Assembly (NCBI RefSeq): GCF_016342705.1
Contig: NZ_JAEINV010000002.1
Location: forward strand, 62,001-126,000
Direction of reading: 5' to 3'
Source of the DNA: Lutibacter sp.
GTDB taxonomy: Bacteria > Bacteroidota > Bacteroidia > Flavobacteriales > Flavobacteriaceae
DNA: 64,000 nucleotides
Part shown: positions 1 through 7,955 of the stretch, in pieces
Layout of the letters: each line of letters opens with the position of its first letter
How positions within the stretch are numbered: the stretch's first letter is position 1
Translations under genes and position numbers: made by a program
The notes under the pieces: model-generated
Seen by the model: the letters and a program-made list of their open reading frames with translations, nothing else
Told to the model about the DNA's origin: nothing
Databases searched by the model: none

Positions 1-237
1 AGTTTCCTTCCATAGCGTTCACTTCTGCCAGTGATACACTGAATATCTTTTGGGTATATGCAAGCTCTAATTATTTTCATCTGATACTCTATCCATACTT
101 TATCCTACCGGTATGTATACTTTATCTATATGCCTTTATTCGGAACAAAAAGATTGTTTCGGAATGGATGGTTGTTGGTTTTTTAATTTTTATTTAAAGA
201 TAGGTTCATTTGTTGAGAATTAAAAATTTAAGTAATT
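1..237. other. Intergenic leader, no gene seen
   Basis: No convincing reading frame is visible. The stretch has two copies of atactttatc about 20 bases apart (near 94 and 118) and becomes very AT-rich just before the gene that starts at 238. It presumably carries the promoter of the following four-gene run, but no clear TAnnTTTG box could be fixed. Confidence 0.4.
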
Positions 238-993
238 ATGGCTAGACAAAAAGGCATTATCAAATTAAAAGGAACTATCGGAGATATTTCTTTTTACAAA
301 ACAAGTGATGGACACCTTGCTCGTGAAAAAGGCGGTGTGGATGCTTCAAGAATTGCAAATGATCCTGCGTTTCAAAGAACGCGTGAAAATGGCTCTGAAT
401 TTGGAAGAGCTGGTAAAGGTGGCAAGGTTATCAGAAATGCCATTCGTTTATTGTTGCAAAATGCAAAAGATAAACGTGTGGTGAGCAGATTAACTACTGA
501 CTTATTGAAAGTAGTTAAAACAGACGCAACCAATGAAAGAGGTTTAAGAACCATTGAAAATGGAAATTTCACCTTATTGAAAGGTTTTGAGTTTAATGTG
601 AACGGAAAATTGGGTGCTACCTTATTTGCGGATTACAGAGCTGATTTTGAAAGAACTTCTGGTGAAGCAGTGTTGGTGATTCCTCCTTTTTCACCAAAAG
701 TAAGAATTGCAGCTCCTGCAGGAACAACTCATTTTAAAGTATTGATGGGCTTGGCGGAACTAAATTTTGAAGCTGAAACTTCAAAATTTGAAAGTGATGA
801 AACTGCTATTTTACCGTATGATTCTGCGGACACAAGTAATATTGATTTGCTTGTTGGTATTGCTGCGGCTTCTACCAAACCGGTTATTCAAGTAATGGGC
901 ATTGAGTTTTATCAAGAAGTGAATGGGCAAATGTATCCGTTGAAAAATGGTTCTTACAATGCGCTTGCCGTTATTGATGCCACTGTAGCCTAA
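238..993 (+). CDS. Conserved Bacteroidota hypothetical protein (251 aa)
   Basis: I do not recognise a named family. The protein starts with a basic stretch (ARQKGIIKLKG) followed by GDISFYKTSDGH, has a charged helical part at about residues 40-100 rich in Arg and Lys, and a mostly beta-type second half ending in a small hydrophobic tail. There is no signal peptide, membrane segment or catalytic motif. The start is the ATG after an A/T-rich leader. Its stop (TAA) overlaps the ATG of the next gene in TAATG, so the two are translationally coupled. The pairing with a DUF5675 protein and two tiny membrane proteins suggests a mobile-element or phage-derived module, but that is inference. Confidence 0.75.
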   Translation: MARQKGIIKLKGTIGDISFYKTSDGHLAREKGGVDASRIANDPAFQRTRENGSEFGRAGKGGKVIRNAIRLLLQNAKDKRVVSRLTTDLLKVVKTDATNERGLRTIENGNFTLLKGFEFNVNGKLGATLFADYRADFERTSGEAVLVIPPFSPKVRIAAPAGTTHFKVLMGLAELNFEAETSKFESDETAILPYDSADTSNIDLLVGIAAASTKPVIQVMGIEFYQEVNGQMYPLKNGSYNALAVIDATVA

Positions 994-1388
994 TGAACCT
1001 GGTATTACAACGCACGTATTTTAAAAAGGGTACCAATGGTGCCCTTTTTATGAATGACAGCTTTGTGGGTTTTTGCATTGAATTGCCCTGGAGAGAAAAC
1101 ACAAAACGAGTGTCGTGTATTCCTGAAGGTAACTATGAATTAAAACCAAGGTATTCTGAAAAGTTTAAACATCATTTAGTGCTGCAGAATGTACCTAAAA
1201 GAAGTTTGATTTTGATACACCCAGCCAATGATGCCAACAAAGAATTACAGGGCTGTTTGGCGCCTGTAAGTTCTCTTACAGGAATTGCCAAAGGATTGCA
1301 ATCTCGGATTGTATTTCAGAAAATACTTTCCGTTTGTTACCAAGCTTTTGAGCGAAAAGAAAAAGTAACCTTAACCATAAAATCATAA
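993..1388 (+). CDS. DUF5675 family protein
   Basis: This 131-residue protein has the DUF5675 hallmarks: an N-terminal LVLQRTYF strand, a central CIELPWREN segment, IPEGNYEL, and a C-terminal ILIHPANDANKELQGCLAP block. Family members occur in phages and in Bacteroidota genomic islands; the biochemical role is unknown to me, though the conserved His, Cys and acidic residues would suit an enzyme acting on peptidoglycan or peptides. The start overlaps the previous stop by one base, which supports it. Two very short membrane proteins follow, an arrangement that recalls a lysis cassette (enzyme plus holin-like proteins). That reading is speculative. Confidence 0.8.
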   Translation: MNLVLQRTYFKKGTNGALFMNDSFVGFCIELPWRENTKRVSCIPEGNYELKPRYSEKFKHHLVLQNVPKRSLILIHPANDANKELQGCLAPVSSLTGIAKGLQSRIVFQKILSVCYQAFERKEKVTLTIKS

Positions 1389-1391
1389 AAG

Positions 1392-1619
1392 ATGAAACTA
1401 ATAGAACGATATCAAAAACCAACACCTTCCTTTTTTAGAACATTAAGAAATATTGGTATTGCTTTAGCAACTGCTGGAGGTGCAATTATTGCAGCTCCCA
1501 TCGCATTGCCTGCAACCATTATAACCATTGCAACTTATTTAACTGTTGCCGGAACTGTGGCGACTGCTGTAAGTCAGGCGGTGGTTTCTGACAATGAAAA
1601 TGATACCAATGGCGAATAA
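1392..1619 (+). CDS. Small membrane protein (75 aa), unknown
   Basis: The gene starts three bases after the DUF5675 stop. Residues about 18-63 are almost entirely Ala, Ile, Val, Thr and Gly and could form two closely spaced membrane helices; the N-terminus is basic and the C-terminus acidic (SDNENDTNGE). No family is recognised. Size, charge pattern and position are compatible with a holin-like or toxin-like membrane peptide, but nothing proves this. The acidic tail overlaps the start of the next gene by 11 bases. Confidence 0.6.
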   Translation: MKLIERYQKPTPSFFRTLRNIGIALATAGGAIIAAPIALPATIITIATYLTVAGTVATAVSQAVVSDNENDTNGE

Positions 1620-1782
1620 TGACATACAACTGCGCTCTGGAATTGTTGGTGGTACTTTTCTATCCACTATTTTTAATATCACTTTTAATGATATTGTTTT
1701 TACAATAATTATGGCTGGAATTGGAGCAGTTGTAAGTTTTTTTGTTTCTTGTTTGTTGCGGAGGTTGTTTACAAAAAAATAA
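1609..1782 (+). CDS. Small membrane protein (57 aa), unknown
   Basis: I chose the internal ATG giving MANNDIQLRSG rather than an ATG five codons upstream, because it keeps the overlap with the previous gene short; both are possible. Residues about 13-50 are hydrophobic with two likely helices, and the end is strongly basic (RRLFTKK), so an N-out/C-in orientation is expected. It is the last gene of the run; a strong hairpin terminator begins at its stop codon. Function unknown. Confidence 0.55.
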   Translation: MANNDIQLRSGIVGGTFLSTIFNITFNDIVFTIIMAGIGAVVSFFVSCLLRRLFTKK

Positions 1783-1814
1783 AGCCTAGCTATTTTTTAG
1801 CTAGACTTTTATTT
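1781..1814 (+). terminator. Rho-independent terminator of the 238-1782 gene run
   Basis: AAAGcCTAGCT (1781-1791) pairs with AGCTAGaCTTT (1799-1809) around a T-rich loop and is followed by a T-rich tail. The stem starts at the stop codon of the last gene. Confidence 0.75.
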
Positions 1815-1821
1815 ACGGTTA

Positions 1822-1940
1822 GTATATGAAAAGTAGGCGATTTCGAAGCACTAAACTTTCGGTTAAGCACAAACTTTGATACGAGCTGAAAGTCTTGAAC
1901 TTACTGCTGTTTCGCCTATTTTTTATATATTGTTACCAGC
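1822..1940 (-). repeat. attC-like hairpin downstream of the RloC-like gene
   Basis: Arms 1823-1840 and 1912-1929 pair over 18 positions with only two T/G-type mismatches and enclose about 70 bases that pair further with bulges. The outer edge next to the gene is gttaccagc (1932-1940), the exact reverse complement of gctggtaac at 4392-4400 on the other side of the gene. Cassette-specific matching of gene start and gene end, with a long bulged hairpin, is how integron attC sites look in an integrated cassette. The distal R'-type box is not recognisable, so this may be a degenerate terminal site. Confidence 0.4.
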
Positions 1941-1962
1941 TGGGTTTTATTCGTTATTTCAC

Positions 1963-4353
1963 TTAAAGTCTTAAATCAATTAGTCGCAAAGTGTCTTGTA
2001 TTAAATTGTCTAACTCACTAGCAGTAATTGTATGTGGGTTTATTCCTATTGATGTATAGTTTGGCAAAGGATTACCATGGTGTGGCATCCAAGAAACGCT
2101 ATTAATAAGATTTAAAGTATTTATAATATCAACACGGTTTGCATTATCCCTAAAAACAACACCTGATGTATCTAAAAATAAAATTAAGTTTCCAAAAGTA
2201 CGCTGTCTGGTCATTGCTCTCAGTTCTCTATAAAATTTAAATCTTAGATACGACTCTAAAACGTTCCTTAACCATCCAAAAACAGTATCTTTTTTTGAGT
2301 GGTCGGGATTAGCTCTAAAATCTTCTACTGCTTCAAGATGTTTGAAATAATCATTTTTTACTAATTCGTCAAGATTGCAAGGTTCTAATTCTGATGCATT
2401 AGCTGCAAAATTTTGTTTAATGCTTAAAGAACTTTTATTTGCATTAGGAATGTCTTTGCCAATTGAGTGTAAGAAATATTCATTATGACTTAATACAACT
2501 ACTTGTTTAAGGTCTTGCAAGGCAGATTTTATAATTCCAATGGTATAAGTACGTCTATTGGTGTCTAGGCTAGATAAGGGGTCATCAAAAACCAATATTT
2601 TGTCTGAGCGATTTGGGTCGATATCTAGTTTCGACAAAAAGAATGCCAGTGCAATTGTACTTTTGTCTCCTTCGCTCAAACATTCTTTTGCACTAAGTGG
2701 TTGATTTGTGTCAAATGATATTGGATTACCATCAATTGTAAGGGTATAATTTATTTTACTTTGCGTAGCTCTTCCTTGTGGTGCAATATGTTCTACACTG
2801 TCAATTCTAAAAGGTGTTTTAAAAATAGTTCCTAAATAATGATTAATACGGGTTTGGTAACCACTAAAAAAAGCAGTTGCTGCCGTATTCTGTTGTTGTA
2901 TTAAAATTGGGTATGCTACTGTTAAAGTTCTTAATCGTTGTTTCTCTGCTATTAGATTATCACAAATTTGAACAATAGGCGTCTCAAATCTTTTCTTAAT
3001 TCTTTTCAGTCTGTCAACTTCTAATTGAGCATTTTGAATTGTTTGAATTCCACTTTTGAAGGTAGTTATTGCACCATTGTACACTGTAACACTTTGATTA
3101 TATGAGGTAATATTTGACGTTAAATTCTGTAATGAAGTTTGAAATGCAAGTAATGAAGTTGTACTTATGGTACTTGTTGGGTTTTGTATTTTTTGCTCAA
3201 CTAATGCAATCAGTGTTTGTAGTTCGGTCTGTAAAGTATTTCCATCTGAAATCAAAGAACTTATTGGTGCTTGAACTGTATTTGGTAAATGATTTGCCCA
3301 AAGGGCAATTTTGCTATTATTTGCAGTACAACCAGTATTTACAGCTTGAATTAAAGCCGTCAAATTGAAATTTTGAAGTGAAGTCAAATGAGTTCTAAGT
3401 CTTAATAGAAAAGCATTAAATTCTTCATTAAACTTACTTGTGTATGCATTAATAATATCCATATTATTATCAATATTCTGCTTGCAGAAAGGACAGTTTA
3501 ATTCCGTTCCATCCGTAGATTCCTTGGAAGTAACATAGTTAAAACCAGATTGAAGCCAATTTTCTGGTGACTGAATGGTATTTTTATTTAAGTCTTGACA
3601 GTGACTTGAGAATAATTGTTCTAATGTTTGATTTTGTATGGATTGTATTGTTGTCTGTAAATCTGTTAGTAAGGTTGTAAAATTGATATTTGAACTAAAA
3701 GGAGCAATTGGTATCGTTAATTGTAAAGTTTGGATTATAGAATTCGCATTTGCATTTGTCAGCCTTAATTCTGCAACGGTAATAGCTTGGTCAATACCAT
3801 TAGCGTCCGCTGATGGTATTGCTAAAAAACTAGTAATTAGTTCAGAAGTCAAATTGTTTCCAACTTGCTGTATTAATTGTAACTCTAAAGCAGTTAGATT
3901 TTGTTTTGAATTAGCTTTATCTAATTTGTTTTGTTCAATTTGGTTTTGGATAGCAATGCCTTGAGCACCAATTACAAATTGATGAAGTTGCTTTTTGTGC
4001 TCTTCATTAAAGTCAAATCCTGAGTATATATTATCATTAACAAAATGAATGTCAAAAATCTCAATGTTTGGAAATGGTCTAGTCCATCCAGAGGCTCCAA
4101 AAGTATGATGGATAATTGGTGTTCCAGTTTGCGTTATTTGAGCAGCTTGAGGTTGTGTATGTGCAGTAGAAATTCTACTTCTGATTATAGAAGGATTATC
4201 TGAGGTAAGTGACCTTAACACTGAGGTTAAAGTTGTTTTTCCGCCACCATTATCTCCATAAATTAAAGTTAGTTTATTAAAATTAACTTGTCCTGAAGCT
4301 GTATAATCACGATACTTCCCAATTGATACAAGTCTCTCGATTTTATTAATCAT
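1963..4353 (-). CDS. RloC-like AAA_13 ATPase with zinc hook
   Basis: This 796-residue SMC-like ATPase has Walker A GDNGGGKTT at 33-41, an ABC signature LSEGDKS near 560, and Walker B ILVFDDPLSSLD near 585-596. A long Gln/Asn/Ser-rich coiled-coil region lies between, interrupted by CPFC (C287, C290), which matches a Rad50-type zinc hook. After the ATPase, RNVLE (about 694-698) and a later MPHHG (about 753-757) are compatible with the Arg-Glu-His set of PrrC/RloC anticodon nucleases, though the spacing to His is longer than in PrrC. RloC proteins cut tRNA anticodon loops after DNA damage or phage infection. The ATPase and zinc hook are visible; the nuclease role is inference. The gene is bounded by inverted 9-bp repeats. 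Confidence 0.75.
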   Translation of the reverse strand: MINKIERLVSIGKYRDYTASGQVNFNKLTLIYGDNGGGKTTLTSVLRSLTSDNPSIIRSRISTAHTQPQAAQITQTGTPIIHHTFGASGWTRPFPNIEIFDIHFVNDNIYSGFDFNEEHKKQLHQFVIGAQGIAIQNQIEQNKLDKANSKQNLTALELQLIQQVGNNLTSELITSFLAIPSADANGIDQAITVAELRLTNANANSIIQTLQLTIPIAPFSSNINFTTLLTDLQTTIQSIQNQTLEQLFSSHCQDLNKNTIQSPENWLQSGFNYVTSKESTDGTELNCPFCKQNIDNNMDIINAYTSKFNEEFNAFLLRLRTHLTSLQNFNLTALIQAVNTGCTANNSKIALWANHLPNTVQAPISSLISDGNTLQTELQTLIALVEQKIQNPTSTISTTSLLAFQTSLQNLTSNITSYNQSVTVYNGAITTFKSGIQTIQNAQLEVDRLKRIKKRFETPIVQICDNLIAEKQRLRTLTVAYPILIQQQNTAATAFFSGYQTRINHYLGTIFKTPFRIDSVEHIAPQGRATQSKINYTLTIDGNPISFDTNQPLSAKECLSEGDKSTIALAFFLSKLDIDPNRSDKILVFDDPLSSLDTNRRTYTIGIIKSALQDLKQVVVLSHNEYFLHSIGKDIPNANKSSLSIKQNFAANASELEPCNLDELVKNDYFKHLEAVEDFRANPDHSKKDTVFGWLRNVLESYLRFKFYRELRAMTRQRTFGNLILFLDTSGVVFRDNANRVDIINTLNLINSVSWMPHHGNPLPNYTSIGINPHTITASELDNLIQDTLRLIDLRL

Positions 4354-4390
4354 TCTCTAATTTCTTTGATGTTCAATGTTTCTTTTACCT

Positions 4391-4530
4391 TGCTGGTAAC
4401 GACGAGTTTGAATATGATTTGTGCGACTGGAAAATCGAAGATTTTTCGGTTGTAGCAAATCGTTTGTTGAATGTTTGTAGTTTGTGTTAGTTTAATTGTA
4501 AGCATAAATTATATGAGGTGTTAGCAACCG
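4391..4530 (-). repeat. attC-like site between the DUF4365 and RloC-like genes
   Basis: On the minus strand the DUF4365 gene is followed by GGTTGCTAAC (complement of 4520-4529), which matches the inverted copy in front of the same gene (5493-5502). The site ends at GTTACCAGC (complement of 4392-4400), the start box of the RloC-like gene. Inside, atatgatttgtgc near 4414-4426 pairs with gcataaattatat near 4502-4514 with two mismatches, and unpaired bases separate this stem from the outer boxes, as in attC sites. About 140 bases is within the size range of attC sites. Confidence 0.42.
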
Positions 4531-5481
4531 TTATATATTAAATAATTTAAGTTGTGTTCCAAAATTCATAAAATTATCCATTTCTAAAAATGATTTTCCT
4601 AACGAATTTAAATTGAAAAATAATCTATAAAAATGTATTTCTCCACTACCATCTTCTAATGGTCTTATTTTCGGGTAATCTTTTCTCATTTTGTGAAAAT
4701 CTTCATAAGTTCCAATATAACATTTATCTTCTGGATCCCAAATTCCATAATTTTCCATAAACTCATCTTCTTCCTGCTGTTCATAATATTCTTCATCTAC
4801 TTCAAATTCTGCCCAAGGAAATAATATTTGTAATGAAGTTGAATTATTAAAATGATAATAACCAGTTTTACTAATTAAAACATCTTCAGAGTCAATAGAT
4901 TTAATTATTCTAAATTCCGCTTTTCCACTTGTTTTGTTTATCCATTCGTCGATTTCTAAAATAAGTAATCCGTCATCATTAATGAATTTGATTAAATTCT
5001 TATCTGACGCAATTTTTTGAAACCTTTGTAAGTATAACGGTAGTTTATTGGTGTTTAATAATTTTATTTTATGATTTATATCTAATGTTTTAGTTTTTGG
5101 TATCTCAACTTTCCAACCTTTGGCTGTCCTTGTAATTTTGTCATTTTTTATTTCTTGCCAAATTGTTAAATCCGTTTTTGGATTATGTAAGATTATTATA
5201 ACAGGTAAACTATGATTCAGCCAATAATCCAAATGGTCTAAAGAACCTCTGTAAATAATATCTCCTAATTGATCTTCCTGAAAGTAGCTTTCTCCCGTTT
5301 TTATCTGAATTGCTAAATACTGTCCTATTGGGTTTCCATTTTCAGCGACTTCAACTGTCATATCAATTCCAACATCCGATTGGAAAATTGTTCTAGGTAT
5401 CCATTCAAAATCTTTTAGGAAAATACTTTCAACTTTGTTAACTCCGATTCTTTCGGTATTTGTAAATCTTGTTCTGGACAT
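4531..5481 (-). CDS. DUF4365 domain protein, nuclease-fold candidate
   Basis: This 316-residue protein carries the DUF4365 signature at residues about 10-75: NTERIGVNKVESIF, then SDVGIDMTVEV, then QYLAIQIKTGESYF. The D...E...QxK series matches the core of restriction-endonuclease-like folds, and DUF4365 domains are common in defence islands, often alone or fused to ATPases. The C-terminal two thirds have no recognised domain and include an acidic run (EEYYEQQEEDEF). The gene stands as a single unit between matching 10-bp inverted boxes (5493-5502 and 4520-4529), next to the RloC-like gene on the same strand. A role in defence is inferred from domain and company only. Confidence 0.7.
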   Translation of the reverse strand: MSRTRFTNTERIGVNKVESIFLKDFEWIPRTIFQSDVGIDMTVEVAENGNPIGQYLAIQIKTGESYFQEDQLGDIIYRGSLDHLDYWLNHSLPVIIILHNPKTDLTIWQEIKNDKITRTAKGWKVEIPKTKTLDINHKIKLLNTNKLPLYLQRFQKIASDKNLIKFINDDGLLILEIDEWINKTSGKAEFRIIKSIDSEDVLISKTGYYHFNNSTSLQILFPWAEFEVDEEYYEQQEEDEFMENYGIWDPEDKCYIGTYEDFHKMRKDYPKIRPLEDGSGEIHFYRLFFNLNSLGKSFLEMDNFMNFGTQLKLFNI

Positions 5482-5492
5482 TGGTTTTTAAT

Positions 5493-5514
5493 GGTTGCTA
5501 ACTGGTTATATGCA
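5493..5514 (-). repeat. Cassette-start box before the DUF4365 gene
   Basis: ggttgctaac (5493-5502) is the exact reverse complement of gttagcaacc at 4520-4529 on the far side of the gene. On the minus strand it reads GCATATAACCA followed by GTTAGCAACC, resembling the join between one attC end and the next cassette start. No upstream stem-loop or integron integrase is visible, so this is the outer edge of the array in this window. Confidence 0.4.
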
Positions 5515-5704
5515 TTCTATTTTCTCTTTTATCCCTTAAGAAATAAAAGTTAAAACTAATTTTAGATAATTTTATCATTTGTTGAAATTGCAATTTTTTC
5601 AATGTACTAATTTAGTAAAAAAGTGATTAAAAAATATGGTTGTTGTTGATTTTTAAATAAAATATGTCTTCATTTGGAATTATTGATATTTTAGAAATTT
5701 AGTT

Positions 5705-5794
5705 GAGACCCTGAAACAAGTTCAGGGTGACGTGTTTCTTAGGATGCCCTGAATTACACTAAGACTTCGCTCTGTGACCGAATTCAGGATGACG
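5705..5794. repeat. Dispersed palindromic repeats (two copies)
   Basis: Bases 5705-5732 read gagaccctgaa, a short loop, then ttcagggtgacg, a near-perfect palindrome. A second copy from about 5741 to 5794 carries the related inner part gacttcgctctgtgaccg and the outer arms ccctgaatt/aattcagg. Related copies lie at 6171, 17628, 29552, 30365 and 30490. The right end of the second copy overlaps the last codons of the SLOG gene. Confidence 0.75.
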
Positions 5795-6146
5795 TTTCAA
5801 AATTAATAATCTTGACTATTAAATTTTCTTTTTTGGCTACCTCAATCATGTGTTTAGTTCCTTTACTTTTCCCATCCCAGAAGGCAATTAAGGCATTGGC
5901 ATAATTTACCATTTGTTCGTTGCGTTTTGGCCCTGCTGCTTTTCCAAATCTATTCCAATCTGCAGGGAATTTTGTTAATCGAAATCCTTTTTCAGCTGCG
6001 TATTTTTCTCCAAGTAAGTCAGCTCCTTTGTAATAAGCTCCACTTACAATTTCAACATCGGTTTGATCCTGGAGAATGTTGTCACAAATTTCACATAGTT
6101 TTTTGTAGTCGGTGAAGCTTCGGCTTCCGGCAATAATAATTTTCAT
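5784..6146 (-). CDS. SLOG-family protein (DUF2493/YpsA-related)
   Basis: The start chosen is the ATG giving MKIIIAGSRSF; an upstream in-frame start at 6185 would run into a palindromic repeat and add unrelated residues. The 120-residue protein has the SLOG nucleotide-binding pattern: GSRSF near residue 7, VSGAYYKGADLLGEKYA at about 40-56, and GPKRNEQM near 77-84. Proteins of this type bind nucleotides or nucleotide-derived ligands, are frequent in phage and mobile DNA, and are mostly uncharacterised. The last codons (TSS and stop) are supplied by a dispersed palindromic repeat, so the native C-terminus was probably different. Confidence 0.8.
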   Translation of the reverse strand: MKIIIAGSRSFTDYKKLCEICDNILQDQTDVEIVSGAYYKGADLLGEKYAAEKGFRLTKFPADWNRFGKAAGPKRNEQMVNYANALIAFWDGKSKGTKHMIEVAKKENLIVKIINFETSS

Positions 6147-6170
6147 AGATTGTTTTTGTTTTATGATGGT

Positions 6171-6221
6171 GAGATCCTGAATCACACTTCGACTCCGCTC
6201 AGTGACCGAGTTCAGGATGAC
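6171..6221. repeat. Dispersed palindromic repeat
   Basis: The copy reads gagatcctgaa, cttcgactccgctcagtgaccg, then ttcaggatgac. The outer arms pair and the inner part is the second module of the family. It lies 24 bases upstream of the SLOG start codon, so it may sit in that gene's 5' region. Confidence 0.75.
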
Positions 6222-6277
6222 TGTTCAGCACTTATTAAATACCTAGCTGTAAAGCCAGGCATTTTGTTTATAACATT

Positions 6278-6682
6278 TTAAGACCTCAACAACGCAATTT
6301 TTAATTGCTTGATTACTGACAATTGTAGCTTGAGATTTTCTTCAAAAGCATTGATTTTCTTCAATTTTTCAACTTTGATTTTCCATTGTTGTTTCTGGTT
6401 ATTTTGAAGTGCTTCATTTATTACTTTTTTAGCATCTGAAATACATATAAATGGAATCACACTTCCTTTTAGATAATAACTGAAGTATTGACCTGTTTTA
6501 AGTGATAAGCACAAGTAATACAAGGATTCCCGGGTAGGTTCTGCAGCTGTTGTAATCACAAAACAGTTTGGACAAGGCTGGTTCATCGGCCTGCCGCTGT
6601 TTAGGCCTTTCGATAAGATAAAAAAGTGCGGTGTGTTGTAGGTTCTTCCTAGTTGATGAGTTTTGATTTCAAAATTAGACAT
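6278..6682 (-). CDS. Small Bacteroidota-specific protein, possibly DUF6943
   Basis: The protein starting MSNFEIKTHQLG is 134 residues; an upstream in-frame start would add 35 low-quality residues, so I use the internal ATG. It contains KGLNSGRPMNQPCPNCFV near residues 25-42 with a CxxC pair, then YYLCLSLKTGQYFSYYLKGSVIPF and a Lys-rich helical C-terminal third. It resembles the small Bacteroidota family that I know as DUF6943, found in mobile-element neighbourhoods; the name is from memory and not certain. No catalytic site is evident. It lies 131 bases downstream of the SLOG gene start on the same strand. Confidence 0.6.
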   Translation of the reverse strand: MSNFEIKTHQLGRTYNTPHFFILSKGLNSGRPMNQPCPNCFVITTAAEPTRESLYYLCLSLKTGQYFSYYLKGSVIPFICISDAKKVINEALQNNQKQQWKIKVEKLKKINAFEENLKLQLSVIKQLKIALLRS

Positions 6683-7696
6683 AGGTACGCAATTAAAGTT
6701 ATGCTTCACTGCGTTCCGCACACATAAATTTTGAAACAAAAAGGAAAAAGAAAGCAATGTTACTGGTTGTGAGGGGTAGCCTGTCAAGGTTTTTGAGAAA
6801 AATATTTTGAGGATGAATGATGGGTAGAGGGTGATGAGGTTTTTAGAAAAAGTTTTTTTGTATTCAAGAAAATATTTTTTTCAAAACCCGTAGGGCTTGA
6901 CCTTGAAAGGTGTTGTGCGGCAGGAGATGGGAACAACCGATTTTTGCTATCTTTTTTATTTTTTTATACTTGAATTATTGTTGCTATGTTTATTTAAGAT
7001 GTTTCAATCGCAGGTAATCGCACGACAAATGCGATAGCATTTAGGCGAGCCGCCAGGCGAGTTGAACGAAGGGTGTTGGGGCAAAAGCACGTTGCTTTTT
7101 CAGCATAAGTGCGTGCAACAACTACGTGGCACACGCAGGGTTGGCGCTGTTTTTGCCTACTTTTTTTACAATCAAATGTATGAGGTGGAAAAGGCAAGTG
7201 CAAGATATGAAGTGAAGAATGCAGCGTGCTGTGTACTTCGCTTTTGGTTGAGAACTGATTGTTTTAAGTTGTTGGTTTGATAGAATGCTAATTATTAATT
7301 CTGTTGGATTAGCGAAGTGCCAAAACGAGAAATGATGAACGAAATATCTTGCTCTTGTGTGTGTTTGCAATATGGTTTAATCGCGAGTGATAAGGAGTGA
7401 TTAAATTATATGCAAAATGGATTTTCTCATTCTGAAGTAGGTACTGCAAAAACTGTGACAACCCGATTAGCCCGGAGTGAGCAGCAGGCGAGCCAAAATT
7501 ATGAAACAGCGGTTGTACCCAATAAAATGACTTGCGAAGCAAAACATTAAAGGGTTTGGGTGCAAAAAATAGCTGTGGGTGAGGAATGCGTGGAATGTGT
7601 GCAATAAAATAAGTGAATGCGCTACAATGAGCACCCACTGGAGCACAAATTGTAGTGCAATGAACGACAAGTACAAATGCGACAAAGGAGCGTTTT
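6683..7696. other. About 1 kb of unusual non-coding DNA
   Basis: No frame here looks like a protein gene: candidate frames overlap on both strands and have odd residue composition. The stretch 6900-7260 is clearly richer in G and C than its surroundings and full of related short words (ggcgagccgccaggcgag, gcacgttgc, gcgtgcaac, ttggcgc). The next part (7440-7690) has agcccggagtgagcagcaggcgag and gagcacccactggagcac. The pattern suggests a structured RNA or a decayed repeat. It runs directly into the repeat at 7697. Confidence 0.45.
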
Positions 7697-7907
7697 TAAT
7701 TGTATTTTATGGAACAAAATGGAGCAATTGACGAACACCTTATTACCTGCACGAATGTTTGTAGTTTGTTGTGTCTATTCTTATGAAAATGGATTTAAAA
7801 AGCGCAAAGGCAAAGATAAATGCTGACCATCGGAAAGCTTTTATAAGCGGAATTGGAAGCTGTATTTAGTGAAGTGCAACGGAACGGAATACTGCTGGAA
7901 ATGGGGA
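7697..7907 (+). repeat. Left copy of a long direct repeat bracketing the metal-efflux locus
   Basis: This 211-bp non-coding segment recurs in the same orientation at 17507-17775. A 39-bp block (7726-7764) is identical to 17536-17574, followed after one mismatch by another 20 identical bases. The second half (gcgcaaaggcaaa, ggaattggaagctgtat, gaagtgcaacgga, ggaatactgctggaaa) matches with small differences. It ends 49 bases before the 3' end of the methyltransferase-like gene. Confidence 0.85.
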
Positions 7908-7955
7908 TTTTATTTATAACACAATGGCAACAAAAACGTTGAAATGAATCTTAAA

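Noticed and set aside
1822..5514. A complete integron
   Set aside because: No integron integrase or attI site is in the window; only attC-like sites are proposed.
6994..7685. Several overlapping open frames of 66-109 codons
   Set aside because: They overlap on both strands, have unlikely composition (His/Cys/Phe-rich), no ribosome-binding context, and lie in repeat-like DNA.
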